This document shows, piece by piece, positions 5,746-6,404 of a DNA stretch of 6,404 nucleotides (within the stretch, counting starts at the first letter, position 1; each line of letters opens with the position of its first letter). The notes beneath the pieces are model-generated. The model did not search any database. It saw only the letters and a program-made list of their open reading frames with translations, and was not told the origin of the DNA. Position numbers and translations under genes: made by a program. The stretch is from Spirochaetales bacterium (GTDB taxonomy: Bacteria > Spirochaetota > Spirochaetia > SZUA-6). The DNA lies in NCBI GenBank assembly GCA_003233545.1, contig QILZ01000328.1, positions 1 through 6,404 on the forward strand, written 5' to 3'.

Positions 5746-6046
5746 ACAGCAACATGGCACAGACTAACAATTCTCCCATCATCTATCATCCGGAAAAGTC
5801 TGCGAGCACGGGAAGACATAAAGTTTAATCCCACATGAACGAAACAGAGATTGCATAAACTTCTGCTTCATCAAAATGTTAACTTCATTTTTATTAAAAA
5901 TTCATCATTATATGTACATTAACTCTTTTGAGATTTCTGTTGCTTTTATTTTTTAAGGTTTTTAAACATATACGCACCAATATTAGGCACCGGTATTAAG
6001 CGCCGAAGAGTACAGCCAAGAGCCCGACCCGAGCCGCCGGCAATTC
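5746..6046. other. AT-rich stretch without a supported gene
   Basis: No reading frame here has both a good ribosome site and recognisable motifs. A 24-codon frame at 5754-5828 (+) and a 55-codon frame at 5819-5655 (-) are the longest ATG-started ones I followed, and neither resembles a family I know. The stretch 5880-5970 is very rich in A+T. It is followed abruptly by a GC-rich block (about 5985-6043) that carries the 13-bp tandem repeat. Confidence 0.5.
5974..6012. repeat. Degenerate 13-bp tandem repeat, three units
   Basis: Units are GCACCAATATTAG (5974-5986), GCACCGGTATTAA (5987-5999) and the poorer GCGCCGAAGAGTA (6000-6012). The first two agree at 10 of 13 positions. On the minus strand they lie in the frame of the nucleotidyltransferase remnant and read LFGA-stop-YRCL, which looks like a broken FGAEYR-type repeat. 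It may be the edge of a dispersed repeat; three imperfect units are weak evidence. Confidence 0.35.
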
Positions 6047-6196
6047 TTAAAAATCATCAGAAATTACTATAATATCAATATCACTATATTCTTTTTGCTC
6101 ACCTCTTGCATAGAGTTCTTTGCGGGTTAATTCCAAGTTTTCTTAATTCATATTTGTTACTTTTTCAGTAATTATTAAAAATAGAGATCTCAGCAT
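6047..6196 (-). pseudogene. MNT-type nucleotidyltransferase fragment
   Basis: The minus-strand frame 6142-6047 reads YARGEQKEYSDIDIIVISDD then F and stop. This is the ARG-x(n)-SDIDIIV segment of minimal (MNT) nucleotidyltransferases, including the Asp-x-Asp metal-binding pair. The Gly-Ser that should precede YARG is replaced by Glu-Leu, and the frame stops right after the DxD strand, so most of the domain is absent. Upstream in the same frame lies ATG 6196 with 17 codons (MLRSLFLIITEKV...), cut off by a TAA at 6143-6145. MNT proteins often pair with HEPN proteins in toxin-antitoxin systems; no HEPN partner is visible. It starts 12 bases after the hicA remnant stop on the same strand. Confidence 0.6.
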
Positions 6197-6207
6197 TTTT
6201 AACTTTA

Positions 6208-6393
6208 TTAATACCTAAATGCTAAAGCTAAATCGTTTATTATATTGTTCAATGTTCCTATTTTTATGTTTTTATGATCGGGAATAGTTATTCTATGATT
6301 TTTATTTTGATATTGTCCTTTAAGCCTTATATGGCTTCCGGTTTCTCTGATTATTTTATATCCATGCTTCTTAAGCAGATTGGCTAACTGTTT
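6208..6393 (-). pseudogene. hicA: HicA mRNA-interferase toxin, 5' end missing or frameshifted
   Basis: The minus-strand frame holds 61 residues and ends in tandem TAA codons (6208-6210, 6205-6207). It has the HicA pattern: KQLANLLKKHGYKIIRETGS with the following His (codon at 6331-6333, the expected catalytic histidine of the GSH motif), then RITIPDHKNIKIGTLNNII. HicA is a small double-stranded-RNA-binding-fold toxin that cleaves mRNA and is held by HicB. Immediately upstream the frame meets TAA (6394-6396), with no ATG, GTG or TTG between. Removing one A from the A5 run at this point would join the frame to Ile-Ser-Leu-Lys, a plausible HicA N-terminus continuing beyond the window. So it is either a frameshifted pseudogene or a sequencing indel. 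No HicB gene follows on the left, where HicB is usually found. Confidence 0.7.
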
Positions 6394-6404
6394 TTAAGGA
6401 AATA

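Noticed and set aside
5754..5828. 24-codon + strand frame beginning MAQTNNSPII
   Set aside because: It has no ribosome site, no recognisable motif and a length easily reached by chance.
1..6404. CRISPR array, rRNA, tRNA or riboswitch
   Set aside because: No regularly spaced repeats, rRNA-like blocks, cloverleaf or leader-type conserved elements were seen on either strand by eye.

Overview
This looks like an accessory stretch of a bacterial chromosome. An intact TetR-controlled operon sits between decayed mobile-element and toxin-antitoxin debris. The promoters are of the sigma-70 type with well-placed ribosome binding sites. The central operon appears richer in G+C than its AT-rich flanks. 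The host cannot be named with certainty. A spirochaete or another anaerobic or aquatic bacterium would fit, but that is only an impression from the gene families.

Left flank (1-1235): the last 21 codons of a membrane protein (1-66), then a leftward vapBC-type toxin-antitoxin pair (784-169) with its own TTGACT-N17-TAGTAT promoter. Directly behind that promoter lies a frameshifted C-terminal scrap of an IS91/Y2-type transposase (about 881-1046, + strand).

Centre (1236-5252): a TetR-family repressor gene reads left. Reading right are a six-helix GAP/Sap-type (LysE-superfamily) membrane protein gene and an 884-residue phosphotransferase gene with rifampicin phosphotransferase (RPH) architecture. 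These two overlap by 4 bp (ATGA) and form one transcription unit. The two divergent promoters share bases at their -35 boxes. A perfect 6-4-6 inverted repeat (GTAAGT-attc-ACTTAC, 1904-1919) covers the expected start of transcription of the rightward operon and is the obvious TetR operator. The simplest reading is a ligand-inducible module in which TetR senses a small hydrophobic molecule, RPH phosphorylates it using ATP, and the membrane protein moves it or something related.

Right flank (5253-6404): no intact gene was found. It holds, all leftward, (i) a frameshifted, shortened gene carrying an RRWF-TDDYFDL motif, (ii) a second copy of the vapB region whose core was removed exactly between two 10-bp direct repeats that can still be seen in the intact copy, (iii) a strong intrinsic terminator, (iv) a degenerate 13-bp tandem repeat, (v) a broken MNT-type nucleotidyltransferase fragment, and (vi) a HicA toxin reading frame with no start in the window and a probable frameshift in an A5 run. 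The resistance-like operon is thus flanked on both sides by addiction-module and transposon remnants.
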